NCBI GenBank assembly: GCA_964528875.1
Contig: CAZGUI010000006.1
Span: 15,943-79,942, forward strand
From: Bacteroides_E sp964528875
GTDB lineage: Bacteria; Bacteroidota; Bacteroidia; Bacteroidales; Bacteroidaceae
Direction of reading: 5' to 3'
DNA length: 64,000 nucleotides
How positions within the stretch are numbered: position 1 is the stretch's first letter; each line of letters begins with the position of its first letter. The notes beneath the pieces are model-generated. The model was given only the letters and a program-made list of their open reading frames with translations, did no database searches and was not told the DNA's origin. The translations under genes and the position numbers were made by a program. This document shows, one piece after another, positions 7,159 to 15,987 of this stretch.

Positions 7159-9390
7159 ATGGATGCTTATATTGGATTTAAAGGCACAAATTGGAGAGAT
7201 GCCATTGATGTAAATAACTTCATTCTGGAAAATTATACGGAGTATACCGGTGATGATTCCTTTCTTGAAAAACCAACTGAAGCTACTCATCAGTTATGGG
7301 CTATTTTAACTGAGATGTTTAAAGTAGAAAAAGAAAAAGGTGTTTATGATGCAGAAACTTCTCTACCGTCACAAATTGATACATATGGTGCCGGATATAT
7401 TAATCAGGACCTTGAGAAAATAGTTGGAGTACAAACCGACAAGCCTTTGAAACGGGCAATTTTTCCTAATGGTGGATTACGTATGGTGAAACAAAGTTTG
7501 CAAGAGTATGGGTATGATTTAGATCCTACAACAGAAGAATTCTATACAAAATATCGTAAGACACATAATGATGGCGTATTTTCTGCTTATACAGCAAGTA
7601 TTCGTCGTGCTCGTAGCAATGGTTTGTTGACCGGACTTCCCGATGCTTATGGTAGAGGGCGTATCATTGGAGATTATCGCAGAGTGGCACTTTATGGTGT
7701 TGATCGTTTGATTAATGAACGTAAACAACGATTCAAAGAGTGTGATCCAAGAGAGATGACTGATGAGCTAATTCGCTTAAGAGAAGAATTAAGTGACCAA
7801 TTAGCTGCTTTAGCTGCATTGAAGCGAATGGCTCTTTCCTACGGTTACGATATTTCACAACCTGCATCTACTGCTCAAGAAGCAATACAATGGACTTATT
7901 TTGGCTATTTAGCAGCTATCAAAGATCAGAACGGAGCGGCTATGAGTTTGGGACGAGTAAGTACTTTTCTTGATATTTATATTGAGAGAGATATTAAATC
8001 AGGAAATCTTACTGAACAAGAGGCCCAAGAATTGATTGATCATTTCGTTATGAAATTGCGTATTGTTCGTTTCTTGCGTACTCCTGAATACGACGAGTTG
8101 TTCTCGGGTGACCCGGTATGGGTTACAGAATCTTTAGGTGGTATGACGGCGAATGGAAAATCTTTAGTTACAAAGAATAGTTTCCGTATGTTGCATACGC
8201 TGTATAATTTAGGACCTGCACCAGAACCTAATTTAACTGTTCTTTGGAGTGAGAGCTTACCTACAGGTTGGAAAGAGTATTGTGCTAGAGTTTCTATAGA
8301 CACCTCTTCTTTACAATATGAAAACGACGACTTGATGCGTGAGCAATTAGGAGATGATTATGGTATTGCTTGTTGTGTTTCTCCGATGCGAATTGGAGGG
8401 CAGATGCAGTTCTTTGGTGCACGTGCCAATCTTCCTAAAGCTTTGTTGTACACCATAAATGGAGGTAAAGACGAGAATAGTAAAGATTCTGTTGTTCCTA
8501 AAGGACAGCTAGAGCCTGTGAAAGGTGATTATCTTGAATTTGATGAAGTTTGGGGGAAATTTGACAAAATGTTGGATTGGTTGGCCGAAATATATGTTAA
8601 GTCACTGAATATTATCCATTATATGCACGATAAGTACTCGTATGAAGCTCTTGAAATGGCTTTACATGATGTGGATATTGTTCGTACGCAAGCTTTTGGC
8701 GTTTCCGGCTTATCAATCATTGCAGACTCTTTAGCTGCAATAAAATATGGTAAAGTACGAATTGTTCGTGATGAAGAAGGTGATGCCGTTGACTATGTGT
8801 TAGAGAAAGAGTATGTGCCTTTTGGCAACAATGATGAGCTTACCGATCAATTTGCTATTGATGTGATTGAGAAGTTTATGAATAAAATTCGTAGCTATAA
8901 AATGTATAAGAATGCTATTCCTACTCAATCGGTTCTTACGATAACTTCCAATGTTGTTTATGGTAAAAAGACAGGAAATACACCCGATGGTAGAAGAGGT
9001 GGAACTCCTTTTGCACCCGGTGCTAACCCTATGCACGGAAGAGATACCAAAGGAGCAGTTGCTTCACTTTCATCTGTAGCCAAGCTACCGTTTGAGCATG
9101 CTAATGATGGAATCTCTTATACCTTTGCAATTACGCCCAATACATTAGGAGAGAACAAGAAAGAAGAAGCTCAAAACTTAACCTCTCTTTTAGATGGTTA
9201 CTTTAATCAAAAAGGACACCATCTGAATGTGAATGTTTTTGATCGTGATTTATTAATTGATGCCATGGAACATCCTGAAGAGTATCCTCAATTGACAATA
9301 CGTGTTTCAGGTTATGCTGTTAACTTTGTGAAGTTGACTAAAGAGCAACAGCTAGATGTAATAAATCGTACCATTACGACCTCATTCTAA
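7159..9390 (+). CDS. pflB: Formate C-acetyltransferase (pyruvate formate-lyase)
   Basis: It cleaves pyruvate with CoA to acetyl-CoA and formate by a glycyl radical mechanism under anoxic conditions. The 743 residues match the family length. The paired catalytic cysteines are C405-C406 in GIACCVSPMRIGGQ. The glycyl radical loop near the C-terminus is RVSGYAVNF, with the radical Gly at about 718. The activase gene pflA follows 63 bp later, after an intrinsic terminator. The presence of both PFL and PFOR in this window gives two anaerobic routes from pyruvate to acetyl-CoA, one yielding formate and the other reduced ferredoxin. Confidence 0.97.
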   Translation: MDAYIGFKGTNWRDAIDVNNFILENYTEYTGDDSFLEKPTEATHQLWAILTEMFKVEKEKGVYDAETSLPSQIDTYGAGYINQDLEKIVGVQTDKPLKRAIFPNGGLRMVKQSLQEYGYDLDPTTEEFYTKYRKTHNDGVFSAYTASIRRARSNGLLTGLPDAYGRGRIIGDYRRVALYGVDRLINERKQRFKECDPREMTDELIRLREELSDQLAALAALKRMALSYGYDISQPASTAQEAIQWTYFGYLAAIKDQNGAAMSLGRVSTFLDIYIERDIKSGNLTEQEAQELIDHFVMKLRIVRFLRTPEYDELFSGDPVWVTESLGGMTANGKSLVTKNSFRMLHTLYNLGPAPEPNLTVLWSESLPTGWKEYCARVSIDTSSLQYENDDLMREQLGDDYGIACCVSPMRIGGQMQFFGARANLPKALLYTINGGKDENSKDSVVPKGQLEPVKGDYLEFDEVWGKFDKMLDWLAEIYVKSLNIIHYMHDKYSYEALEMALHDVDIVRTQAFGVSGLSIIADSLAAIKYGKVRIVRDEEGDAVDYVLEKEYVPFGNNDELTDQFAIDVIEKFMNKIRSYKMYKNAIPTQSVLTITSNVVYGKKTGNTPDGRRGGTPFAPGANPMHGRDTKGAVASLSSVAKLPFEHANDGISYTFAITPNTLGENKKEEAQNLTSLLDGYFNQKGHHLNVNVFDRDLLIDAMEHPEEYPQLTIRVSGYAVNFVKLTKEQQLDVINRTITTSF

Positions 9391-9410
9391 CGAATAAAAT
9401 ATTAATTTAA

Positions 9411-9441
9411 CAGAGAATCCGGTTTAGGTTCTCTGTTTTTA
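9411..9441 (+). terminator. Terminator between pflB and pflA
   Basis: CAGAGAA, an 11-base loop, then TTCTCTG forms a 7-bp stem followed by five T. It ends 12 bp before the pflA start, and no separate pflA promoter was seen. It probably makes pflA depend on read-through, giving less activase than enzyme. Confidence 0.75.
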
Positions 9442-9453
9442 TTTAATACCCCA

Positions 9454-10179
9454 ATGAAAGGTTTTATTCATTCTATAGAGAGTTTTGGTACTAAGGATGG
9501 CCCCGGAATCCGTCTCGTCGTTTTTATGCAAGGTTGTCCCTTGCGCTGTCTCTATTGTCATAATCCGGATACTTGGATTCTGAAAGATGCAAAATATTCT
9601 ATGAGTGCCACTGAGCTCTTTGAAGAATATAGAAAAGTAAAAGGATTTGTAAAAGGAGGAGTCACTCTTTCGGGAGGTGAACCTTTAATGCAATCCGATT
9701 TTTTACTTGAGTTTCTTCAATTGTGTAAAGAAGGGGGTGTGCATACAGCCATAGATACTTCCGGCTTTATTTTTAATGATAAAGTAAAAGAGCTATTGAA
9801 TTGGGTGGATTTAGTATTATTAGATATAAAACACTTCAATGCGGTGAATTACAAAGCTTTGACAAGTAAAGATTTGGCTCCTACATTGCAGTTTGCTGAA
9901 TACCTAAAAGAGCAAAATATAGCTACTTGGATACGGTATGTTCTTCTTCCAGGCTATACTGATCAGACAGAAGATATTGAGGCTATGGCCGATTATTTAT
10001 CTTCTTTTCAAAACATTAAACAGGTAAGTGTTTTGCCTTTTCATCAGTTAGGGTCGTCAAAGTGGACAGAGTTAGGATTGGATTATCAATTAAAAGCTGC
10101 TATACCTCCCACGGAAGAGCAACGAAATTTGGTGGAATCTATCTTTAGACAACGGCATCTTTATATAAAAGAAAGATAA
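9454..10179 (+). CDS. pflA: Pyruvate formate-lyase activating enzyme (radical SAM)
   Basis: It generates the glycyl radical on PflB using S-adenosylmethionine and a [4Fe-4S] cluster. The 241 residues carry the radical SAM motif CPLRCLYC (C28, C32, C35), preceded by the activase signature GTKDGPGIRLVVFMQG. LSGGEPL near residue 71 is the SAM-binding GGE motif. The gene lies directly after pflB behind a terminator-like hairpin. The only downstream hairpin before the island is the duplicated gcvP terminator at 10357-10398, which could serve both directions. Confidence 0.96.
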   Translation: MKGFIHSIESFGTKDGPGIRLVVFMQGCPLRCLYCHNPDTWILKDAKYSMSATELFEEYRKVKGFVKGGVTLSGGEPLMQSDFLLEFLQLCKEGGVHTAIDTSGFIFNDKVKELLNWVDLVLLDIKHFNAVNYKALTSKDLAPTLQFAEYLKEQNIATWIRYVLLPGYTDQTEDIEAMADYLSSFQNIKQVSVLPFHQLGSSKWTELGLDYQLKAAIPPTEEQRNLVESIFRQRHLYIKER

Positions 10180-10356
10180 CAGGGTACTTATTCGGAAAAC
10201 CGGTTAATTCAAACTAATTGGTGAAATTCTTTTTTTATTTGTTTCTTAAAATTACTTTGTGGAATTAAAGTTCTTCACATTATATTGTATCCATTCTACT
10301 GATGTTGGAATATTTGTTTTATCCAAATATTTAGGAGTTTTCAAAACTTTCATCAT

Positions 10357-10398
10357 AAAAAAACCTGCTTGAGGCATAAAATGTCAAGCAGGTTTTTT
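10357..10398. terminator. Terminator hairpin in DR1
   Basis: AAAAAACCTGCTTGA, an 11-base loop, then TCAAGCAGGTTTTTT forms a strong stem flanked by A and T runs, so it could stop transcription from either side. It would terminate pflA from the left and the island operon from the right. Confidence 0.8.
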
Positions 10399-10421
10399 AT
10401 GGTTATGTATTAATACAGTTA

Positions 10422-10495
10422 TCAGTCTTCAAAAGTTTCATATTGCGTGGTAAGTAATTGGCGATCTCCTAATGTGTCGTCTATCCTTGCTACAT
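10422..10495 (-). pseudogene. Orphan 3' end of gcvP
   Basis: On the minus strand this encodes VARIDDTLGDRQLLTTQYE and then TFED plus stop, identical in protein to the last 23 residues of the intact GcvP ending at 25839. The DNA differs at five positions, all silent. There is no start or upstream coding sequence: before the Val codon the sequence reads GGA-GAT, unrelated to gcvP. Confidence 0.9.
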
Positions 10496-10520
10496 CTCCT
10501 ACTCTTTATCTTCAGATAAG

Positions 10521-11669
10521 TTAGTTGTCGTTAGTTACTTTACTTTTCCATATATGGTAGGTCCATTCTGCATGGTTTTTACCTGAAGGATTAACATCAG
10601 GAGATGATTTACTAACAGTAAAGTAAAACTCGGGATTTTCCCAGTCTTGTATGTGTCCAAAGCTGTCTTTAAGTATAGTTGCATTATGATTTCTAGCATA
10701 ACCTGTGTCCTCTGGTGTAATTCTATAGATTGGAGTCCAGGTGCCTTTTTGGTTCATGAAATCAGAGAAATTCATATAATCTATTTCTAGCGATGAGTTT
10801 AAGTAATTAGGGTAATCATCAGGCATAGGTTGTACAGGTCGTATCATGACTATTTTATCTTCATCCTGATTAATGGTAAACTCAGAATTGCAGGTGTAAT
10901 CTCTTGATTGATTATCAATTGCTTTTAGCCCGGTTTGTACAATAGTTTGTGGGGGAGTAATGGTGTATTTATCCATATTACTGAAATCGGCTTCTGACCA
11001 CACAATGCGAGTGCCACCTATATCTCCTATGGTATAAGTTAGTAATACTTTCCCCTTTTTATCTAATGAAACTGCTGAAGGTTGTCCTACTCCCCATGAT
11101 TTGCCTCCACCACCAATTATTTGATCTCCTTCACTAGACCACGTTTTTCGAATAATTTGTTTGGGGTATTTTATCCAACTTTCAGCATCTAAATTATTGC
11201 TGAATGCAACTCCGATTTCATTATAATATACTCCATACCTATTGCTTAAGAAAAACATAGCATACTTATAAGTATTATTATCCCATCTAAATTCTCCTTG
11301 AATAATAGATGGGTCACATGTGTGATGATCATCCCAAGCTCCTAGTTCTCCTGGCTGTAGTACACTTTTAGGTGTTGATTGAGATCCATCAGGACTTATC
11401 TTTATGTGGAAAATGTTATCCACCATAATTAAATTTTCAGGATTACCACAAAAAAAGATATGAGTAGTTCCATCCTTTTCTTTTATTGTACTAGGGCAAT
11501 AGGAATATTTACTCTCTCCTTTAAATCCGAAGACATATTCAGGTTTTGTAATGGAAATAGTCGGTTGTGGTTTAGGTGGAGTTACAGGTATATCCTCTTC
11601 TATTTTATTATCTGAACAGGAGCACACTAATAGTGCACCAATACAGAAACTTAGAAAGTTCTTATTCAT
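10521..11669 (-). CDS. Beta-propeller glycosidase-like lipoprotein (island copy 1)
   Basis: This 382-residue predicted lipoprotein has a signal peptide with a lipobox ending near C18 (LLVCSC) and a Pro-rich linker. The body looks like a five-bladed propeller of the GH43/GH32/GH117 type, with repeated strands and motifs AWDDHHTCDP (111-120), WGVGQPSAV and ARNHNATIL. The gene at 13925 shares these motifs (WDNCHICDP, WGVGQSTTI, PRNHNPGIL), so the two are paralogs. Within a ribose/nucleoside locus, release of ribose or a pentose from a glycoside is a reasonable role, but the substrate is unknown. It is the last gene of the island operon. Confidence 0.6.
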   Translation of the reverse strand: MNKNFLSFCIGALLVCSCSDNKIEEDIPVTPPKPQPTISITKPEYVFGFKGESKYSYCPSTIKEKDGTTHIFFCGNPENLIMVDNIFHIKISPDGSQSTPKSVLQPGELGAWDDHHTCDPSIIQGEFRWDNNTYKYAMFFLSNRYGVYYNEIGVAFSNNLDAESWIKYPKQIIRKTWSSEGDQIIGGGGKSWGVGQPSAVSLDKKGKVLLTYTIGDIGGTRIVWSEADFSNMDKYTITPPQTIVQTGLKAIDNQSRDYTCNSEFTINQDEDKIVMIRPVQPMPDDYPNYLNSSLEIDYMNFSDFMNQKGTWTPIYRITPEDTGYARNHNATILKDSFGHIQDWENPEFYFTVSKSSPDVNPSGKNHAEWTYHIWKSKVTNDN

Positions 11670-11678
11670 ATCTTCATT

Positions 11679-12725
11679 TTATTTTTTATAGTGTTTTGGT
11701 TGTTTGCTAATCAACTGAATAAAGTGATCTTTTATTTGTTCTGTTTGAATTGAATCTACCATTAGATAACTATGACTTCCATCGGGGCTAGGTGTAAATA
11801 TTGTTGCTCCTTTATCTGTTACTTCTATTTTGCCTTGTTTAGATACGTTGAATAGAGAAGATCCTTCTATAGAATATAAAACTGATGTTAGATCCCAGGT
11901 AGGCCTATCATAAGGCATTGGTAAATAACTTTTGTAAGCTTCGATCATTGGGTGCATATCTGACCATTGAAAATCATTTTCAATGCTAGTGCTAGGATAG
12001 TTAATAGCTATACCAACTTCAAAAGGAGAAGTCACAATGGGGGTGGGCCATTCATCAAAAACCTTTTTTGCTGCAGGAATATCTTTTACAACATTGTATT
12101 CAAATAGGTTCTCGTTATTAAAACAGCCAGCCATAGTACATAATAGTTTAACCTTCTTTGAAACTAACTCTGCTCCTGATAATGGAGAATAGTTATCAGC
12201 TTGAGTCGCTAATAAACGAGCTAAATTAGTTGAAAAACCTACAGATATAATAGTTACAGAGTTATCTGGTTGTTGCGCTAAAATCTTTCGGTATAATTCC
12301 GGTGCTTCAGGAAGATTATTATATCCTTTTAATGATCGTTTAAACAAAGGATCACCATTGTCGTTTTTCATTAAACTAGTAGCTTTTGCATAGTTCGTTG
12401 CATCGTTTTCACAGTCGGCTCCGTTGTGAATAATAGCAATAGGTATTTGAGGATAACCATACCACGTATTCATTATGTCTGTATATTCAGCTGGATATGT
12501 TCCTTCTTTATTAATCATAATGCTAAGTAAGTCAATGTCTCCCATGTCAAGATATTTATAAAGCATATCTAAAGCTAAAGCATCGTCTATGTCATTTCCT
12601 ATGTCTGTCTCAAAAATCACTTTTATAGCGCTTGTTTCTTTTTCTATGTTTTGTTCTCTTTTTGCTGTACAGCTCAAAAGAGACAATACGAACAAGCCAA
12701 TCAAGTAAAATCTAATTTTTTTCAT
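11679..12725 (-). CDS. Nucleoside hydrolase lipoprotein (IUNH family)
   Basis: It is predicted to split ribonucleosides into base and ribose. The 348 residues begin with a lipoprotein signal (LSLLSC, Cys at 19). The calcium-binding N-terminal motif is clear: ETDIGNDIDDALAL, with D41, D45, D47 and D48. A typical internal strand is VTIISVGFSTNLARLL. The lipid anchor places it in the periplasm or at the cell surface, unlike the cytoplasmic enzymes of Proteobacteria. It lies 9 bp before the propeller gene and 16 bp after a second nucleoside hydrolase-like gene. It is probably equivalent to the nucleoside hydrolase of the B. thetaiotaomicron rus locus. Confidence 0.85.
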   Translation of the reverse strand: MKKIRFYLIGLFVLSLLSCTAKREQNIEKETSAIKVIFETDIGNDIDDALALDMLYKYLDMGDIDLLSIMINKEGTYPAEYTDIMNTWYGYPQIPIAIIHNGADCENDATNYAKATSLMKNDNGDPLFKRSLKGYNNLPEAPELYRKILAQQPDNSVTIISVGFSTNLARLLATQADNYSPLSGAELVSKKVKLLCTMAGCFNNENLFEYNVVKDIPAAKKVFDEWPTPIVTSPFEVGIAINYPSTSIENDFQWSDMHPMIEAYKSYLPMPYDRPTWDLTSVLYSIEGSSLFNVSKQGKIEVTDKGATIFTPSPDGSHSYLMVDSIQTEQIKDHFIQLISKQPKHYKK

Positions 12726-12741
12726 AATAATTATTTTCGGT

Positions 12742-13932
12742 TTAATATTTTGGTGTAATGGAAATATATAATTGAGGAATCACTTGCTGAAAAGCCTTTT
12801 CATTTTCTTTTAAGTTTGTGCGATAATAAATTTCTTTATTTGATGCTTTACTTGTGTAAATGAATTTAAACCTACCATTTTCTGTGATATCTTTTAAAAT
12901 GCAAGGTCGTAATTCATTAATAATTAATTTATGATTTTTCTTAAGTTCTTCTTTTTTTATTATTTGATATTCGTTGTTAGAATTACAAATAATTTCTTTT
13001 TTTGTCGCTATAAGCCAAATAGCGCTTTCCCAGATATGAAAAGGCTGAGGGAATTTATTTATATCAATTTTTGTCGGATAATCAGAATCCATAGCATAAA
13101 GAAAGTCATATTGTAAGCTTTTTGTAAAAGCGAAATTTAAATAGTGTTGAAGCTGTATATGCATATTATAAATGAAATTCATGTTTGGTAATTTCCAATA
13201 AGTATTATTAGTATCTTTTACAAAAGCTCCATCTTTCCCTGCACATGGATAAATAGCTACGGGCAAATCTGATTTTAATATTCTGTTAAATGCAAAAACA
13301 TCTAATGCTACATTCCATTCCCCTCCAGGAATAGCATTTGCTCCTGAATCATTTCCTAATTCATCATCATTATTCGCTGTACCAGCGCTTAAATGTATTT
13401 TTTTTATCTTTTTTTTCATTAGGTTAGGATTTCTATTGTAAGCTACAGCTAAGATTCTTGCTGAACCAAAAGATACTATTTCTATAGGCTCATTACTCTT
13501 TTTTAATGTGTTTAATAGTAAATTGATGGCTTCTTGTTCATAATGTGGTAAATACTCCATTCTATCACTTTCCGATTTCATCATTGATAGTGGTCCCATG
13601 GCATATGGGACATTTTTGTTGAAGATGTATTTTAACTGTTCAATAGGAATGACTCCTCCCTCTCGAGGACCTCTGGGGTCTTTCCAGAGAGTAGGATGAT
13701 CAGCTATCTCTTTACGAAACGAATCAGTAATATCTAAAAGTATAGCCTTGAGATTTACATCAGGTAGCCCAAATCCCATAATAAGATCCATATTATCTCC
13801 AGGATCTTGATATGGATGATATAAATCAGTAATGACTATAATTGGAGTACTTTTTTCTTGAGCTCTTATTTTCTCATAAGAGAAAGTAAGAACAAGTAAC
13901 ACGCCTATTAATAAAGAACAATATTTATTCAT
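12742..13932 (-). CDS. Divergent nucleoside hydrolase-like secreted protein
   Basis: I chose the internal Met at 13932, which gives 396 residues, because it begins a good signal peptide (MNKYCSLLIGVLLVLTFS, cleavage after RAQ). It also overlaps the previous stop by 8 bp. An upstream Met at 13995 would add 21 residues overlapping the upstream gene. After the signal comes VITDLYHPYQDPGDNMDLIMGF, an IUNH-like metal site in which the usual DTDxGxDDxxA is stretched to DLYHPYQDPGDNMD. EIVSFGSARILAVAY matches the second conserved strand. Hydrolysis of a nucleoside or related ribosyl compound is inferred. Confidence 0.6.
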   Translation of the reverse strand: MNKYCSLLIGVLLVLTFSYEKIRAQEKSTPIIVITDLYHPYQDPGDNMDLIMGFGLPDVNLKAILLDITDSFRKEIADHPTLWKDPRGPREGGVIPIEQLKYIFNKNVPYAMGPLSMMKSESDRMEYLPHYEQEAINLLLNTLKKSNEPIEIVSFGSARILAVAYNRNPNLMKKKIKKIHLSAGTANNDDELGNDSGANAIPGGEWNVALDVFAFNRILKSDLPVAIYPCAGKDGAFVKDTNNTYWKLPNMNFIYNMHIQLQHYLNFAFTKSLQYDFLYAMDSDYPTKIDINKFPQPFHIWESAIWLIATKKEIICNSNNEYQIIKKEELKKNHKLIINELRPCILKDITENGRFKFIYTSKASNKEIYYRTNLKENEKAFQQVIPQLYISITPKY

Positions 13933-14962
13933 TAAAATATTTTTTAAGATCAAATGTAGCTGAATATAAATCATAAGACCATAACCAATTTTCACCAGTC
14001 ATAGCAGGAGTAAAATACATTATTAATTCATCATCATTAAGCATATATCCTTTTGTATCTGTAAGAATTCCGGGATTATGATTTCTTGGAAATCCGGATT
14101 CCTTAGGGCCTACTGATCCTATTTCTTTCCAATTATTTTCTTCAGGAAAGAAATCGTTATCATTTTTTTTGTACACTAAACGACAAACATCTCCTACCCA
14201 AGTTGGGATTTCTTTTATGGGAGACATACGAGTTTCTGAAACCATGTATATGTTCTTTTTAGATATAGCAGGGTAATTATTCGCCCCGAAAAAAGGAATG
14301 TTTCTTTCTTCCCCAATTTCAATATTCTCTAGATCATTTAATTTGATTTCACGCATACAGAAAGGTCTGTTTTCTGTAGTTGAAGTATAAAATAATAATA
14401 TGGTTGTAGAGTCTTTGACTATTGTTGTGCTTTGTCCAACTCCCCATTTTGTAGTATCTGCATAGGCTATCAGCGGATTCTTATCAAATTTAATATAAGG
14501 ACCTTCAATGTTTTTAGATATTGCAAGTCCTATCTGGTTGTGATTACAATCCCAACGATCTACCCCTAGATATGTCATTATCCAATTATAAACTTCTCCC
14601 TTATAAGTTGTTTTGAATTCACGTACATCCGGATCGCATATATGACAGTTATCCCATCCTGTTTTTGAAGGTGAAATAATTTCAGTTCCTTTTTGCCATA
14701 CATAACCATTACCTGTTGGGATTCCTTTGTATAAATAAATGTAATCTACAATCTCAAAAGGATCACGGTTTTCACAAACAAAACCATATCTAATACCATA
14801 TTTGTCTTGAATTATACTAGGAGCATAATTATAATGACCGGCTCCTCCACTAAATTCATATCTAACCAAAGGAGTTATGGACTGTGGAATATCCTTTTTT
14901 ATATTTTGGCATCCAAAAAATAAACTTAGAATAAATAATAAGTAAAGATGTTTTATCTTCAT
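13925..14962 (-). CDS. Beta-propeller glycosidase-like lipoprotein (island copy 2)
   Basis: This 345-residue predicted lipoprotein (SLFFGC, Cys at 18) is a paralog of the protein at 10521-11669. Shared blocks include YAPSIIQDKYG, WDNCHICDPDV, QIGLAISKNIEGP, KWGVGQSTTI and FPRNHNPGILTD. The fold suggested is a five-bladed propeller like GH43 and related families; catalytic residues cannot be assigned with certainty. It overlaps the next gene by 8 bp, so translation is probably coupled to the divergent nucleoside hydrolase. A surface or periplasmic glycosidase feeding ribose to the locus is inferred. Confidence 0.6.
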   Translation of the reverse strand: MKIKHLYLLFILSLFFGCQNIKKDIPQSITPLVRYEFSGGAGHYNYAPSIIQDKYGIRYGFVCENRDPFEIVDYIYLYKGIPTGNGYVWQKGTEIISPSKTGWDNCHICDPDVREFKTTYKGEVYNWIMTYLGVDRWDCNHNQIGLAISKNIEGPYIKFDKNPLIAYADTTKWGVGQSTTIVKDSTTILLFYTSTTENRPFCMREIKLNDLENIEIGEERNIPFFGANNYPAISKKNIYMVSETRMSPIKEIPTWVGDVCRLVYKKNDNDFFPEENNWKEIGSVGPKESGFPRNHNPGILTDTKGYMLNDDELIMYFTPAMTGENWLWSYDLYSATFDLKKYFNE

Positions 14963-14985
14963 TTTTTTTGTTTTTTTGTAAAAAT

Positions 14986-15972
14986 CTAGTCTTCAACTTG
15001 TATGTTTTTTACAGGTCGTATCATTCCAGCACGTACTTTATGTCCATCACCCCAACCCCATACATCTCTATATCCTCCAGAATCTCCTAATGACATCCCT
15101 CCATGAGTTGCACTTAAGGAGTTTGCACTTCTTACTGCACATAACCATGTGCGATCCATAATTCCACTTTCGTTCCTCCATCCACTTTGGGGTAGAAACA
15201 GGCAGCCTAGTTGTTTAAGGTTGTCTTTTGTTGCTCTTTTAGCTGTTGCTTCATCAACACCAATAATAATTCCATCACATTTAAATCCTGTTTGATCTTT
15301 TGTGACCCACGTAGCTCCAATCCCCCACAATGCAGCCATTTCTTCAGTCGTTGGTATACGCCATCCTTGAGGAGACGGATCATTTTCTGTCAGCCAATTT
15401 GTTCCATCGTTAGTATAACTTGATGGCCAATTGCTAGGAGCGGGATCATCTTGTGGACCATTAGGATATCCTATTTTTCTGTTGAATTGGTATAGATGTC
15501 CGATTTCATCAGGAGAGTTAACAAAACTCCCGGGTTCATCTATGTTTTTAGTAGACCAGATCATTCCATTTATTAGAACCTCATCTTCGCCCAAAACCAT
15601 TGTTTCTTGTAAAATTTTTGATTTTAAAACTTTTGTTCCCGAACTTACTTCAATTATTACTGTTCGGTTTTTTACAAAAGAAGTTGTTGGCGTAATAGAA
15701 ATGGATATTACACTCTTTCCTTCTCCCGATGTTTCACTTAATGTACACCATTGGTTGGTTGAGCTATTTGAGTTGACTAGTTCTGCTGTCCAGGATTCAT
15801 TTCCATTAATTGTTAGTTCATAAGTTCCCCCATCTGCAGATACTGGTATTGCTATGGGAAATACTGCAAACTCGTTGGGATTACTTTCAATTACGTAGTT
15901 CGACTCATTTGAGCATCCATATAAAATAAGTAAGAGAGCTGTTACTTTAACAAAGTGTTTTATCTTAAGCAT
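14986..15972 (-). CDS. Surface lipoprotein with BACON and FISUMP domains
   Basis: This 328-residue protein has a lipoprotein signal (LLILYGC, Cys at 20). A BACON domain follows at about 28-125 (FPIAIPVSADGGTYELTINGNESWTA, with ILQE closing it). Then comes a Fibrobacter major paralogous (FISUMP) domain at about 130-325 (INGMIWSTKNID, PQGWRIPTTEEM, FLPQSGWR, and a final MIRPVK). It sits directly after susD, the place where SusE/F-type surface glycan-binding proteins are found, so ligand binding at the cell surface is inferred. No enzyme motif is seen. Confidence 0.75.
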   Translation of the reverse strand: MLKIKHFVKVTALLLILYGCSNESNYVIESNPNEFAVFPIAIPVSADGGTYELTINGNESWTAELVNSNSSTNQWCTLSETSGEGKSVISISITPTTSFVKNRTVIIEVSSGTKVLKSKILQETMVLGEDEVLINGMIWSTKNIDEPGSFVNSPDEIGHLYQFNRKIGYPNGPQDDPAPSNWPSSYTNDGTNWLTENDPSPQGWRIPTTEEMAALWGIGATWVTKDQTGFKCDGIIIGVDEATAKRATKDNLKQLGCLFLPQSGWRNESGIMDRTWLCAVRSANSLSATHGGMSLGDSGGYRDVWGWGDGHKVRAGMIRPVKNIQVED

Positions 15973-15987
15973 AGTTGTGTGTTTTTA

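Larger units (their letters stand above)
10354..10495. repeat. Direct repeat DR1 (left boundary of the island)
   Basis: This 142-bp segment aligns without gaps to 25771-25912, with 10 mismatches by eye. It contains a terminator hairpin and the last 23 codons of gcvP. Similarity stops abruptly on both sides. The two copies bracket the ribose/nucleoside locus, as expected for an insertion that brought its own copy of the target end. Confidence 0.9.
10180..10520. other. Intergenic region with the left island boundary
   Basis: The first 170 bp after pflA are AT-rich without features. From 10354 to 10495 lies a 142-bp copy of the gcvP 3' end and terminator. The 25 bp between this copy and the stop codon of the next island gene show nothing. 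Confidence 0.6.

Noticed and set aside
13933..13995. Longer N-terminus of the divergent nucleoside hydrolase
   Set aside because: It would overlap the previous gene by 71 bp and bury the signal peptide.
15431..15823. 130-codon open frame on the plus strand
   Set aside because: It lies wholly opposite the FISUMP lipoprotein gene, and its translation shows no family features.
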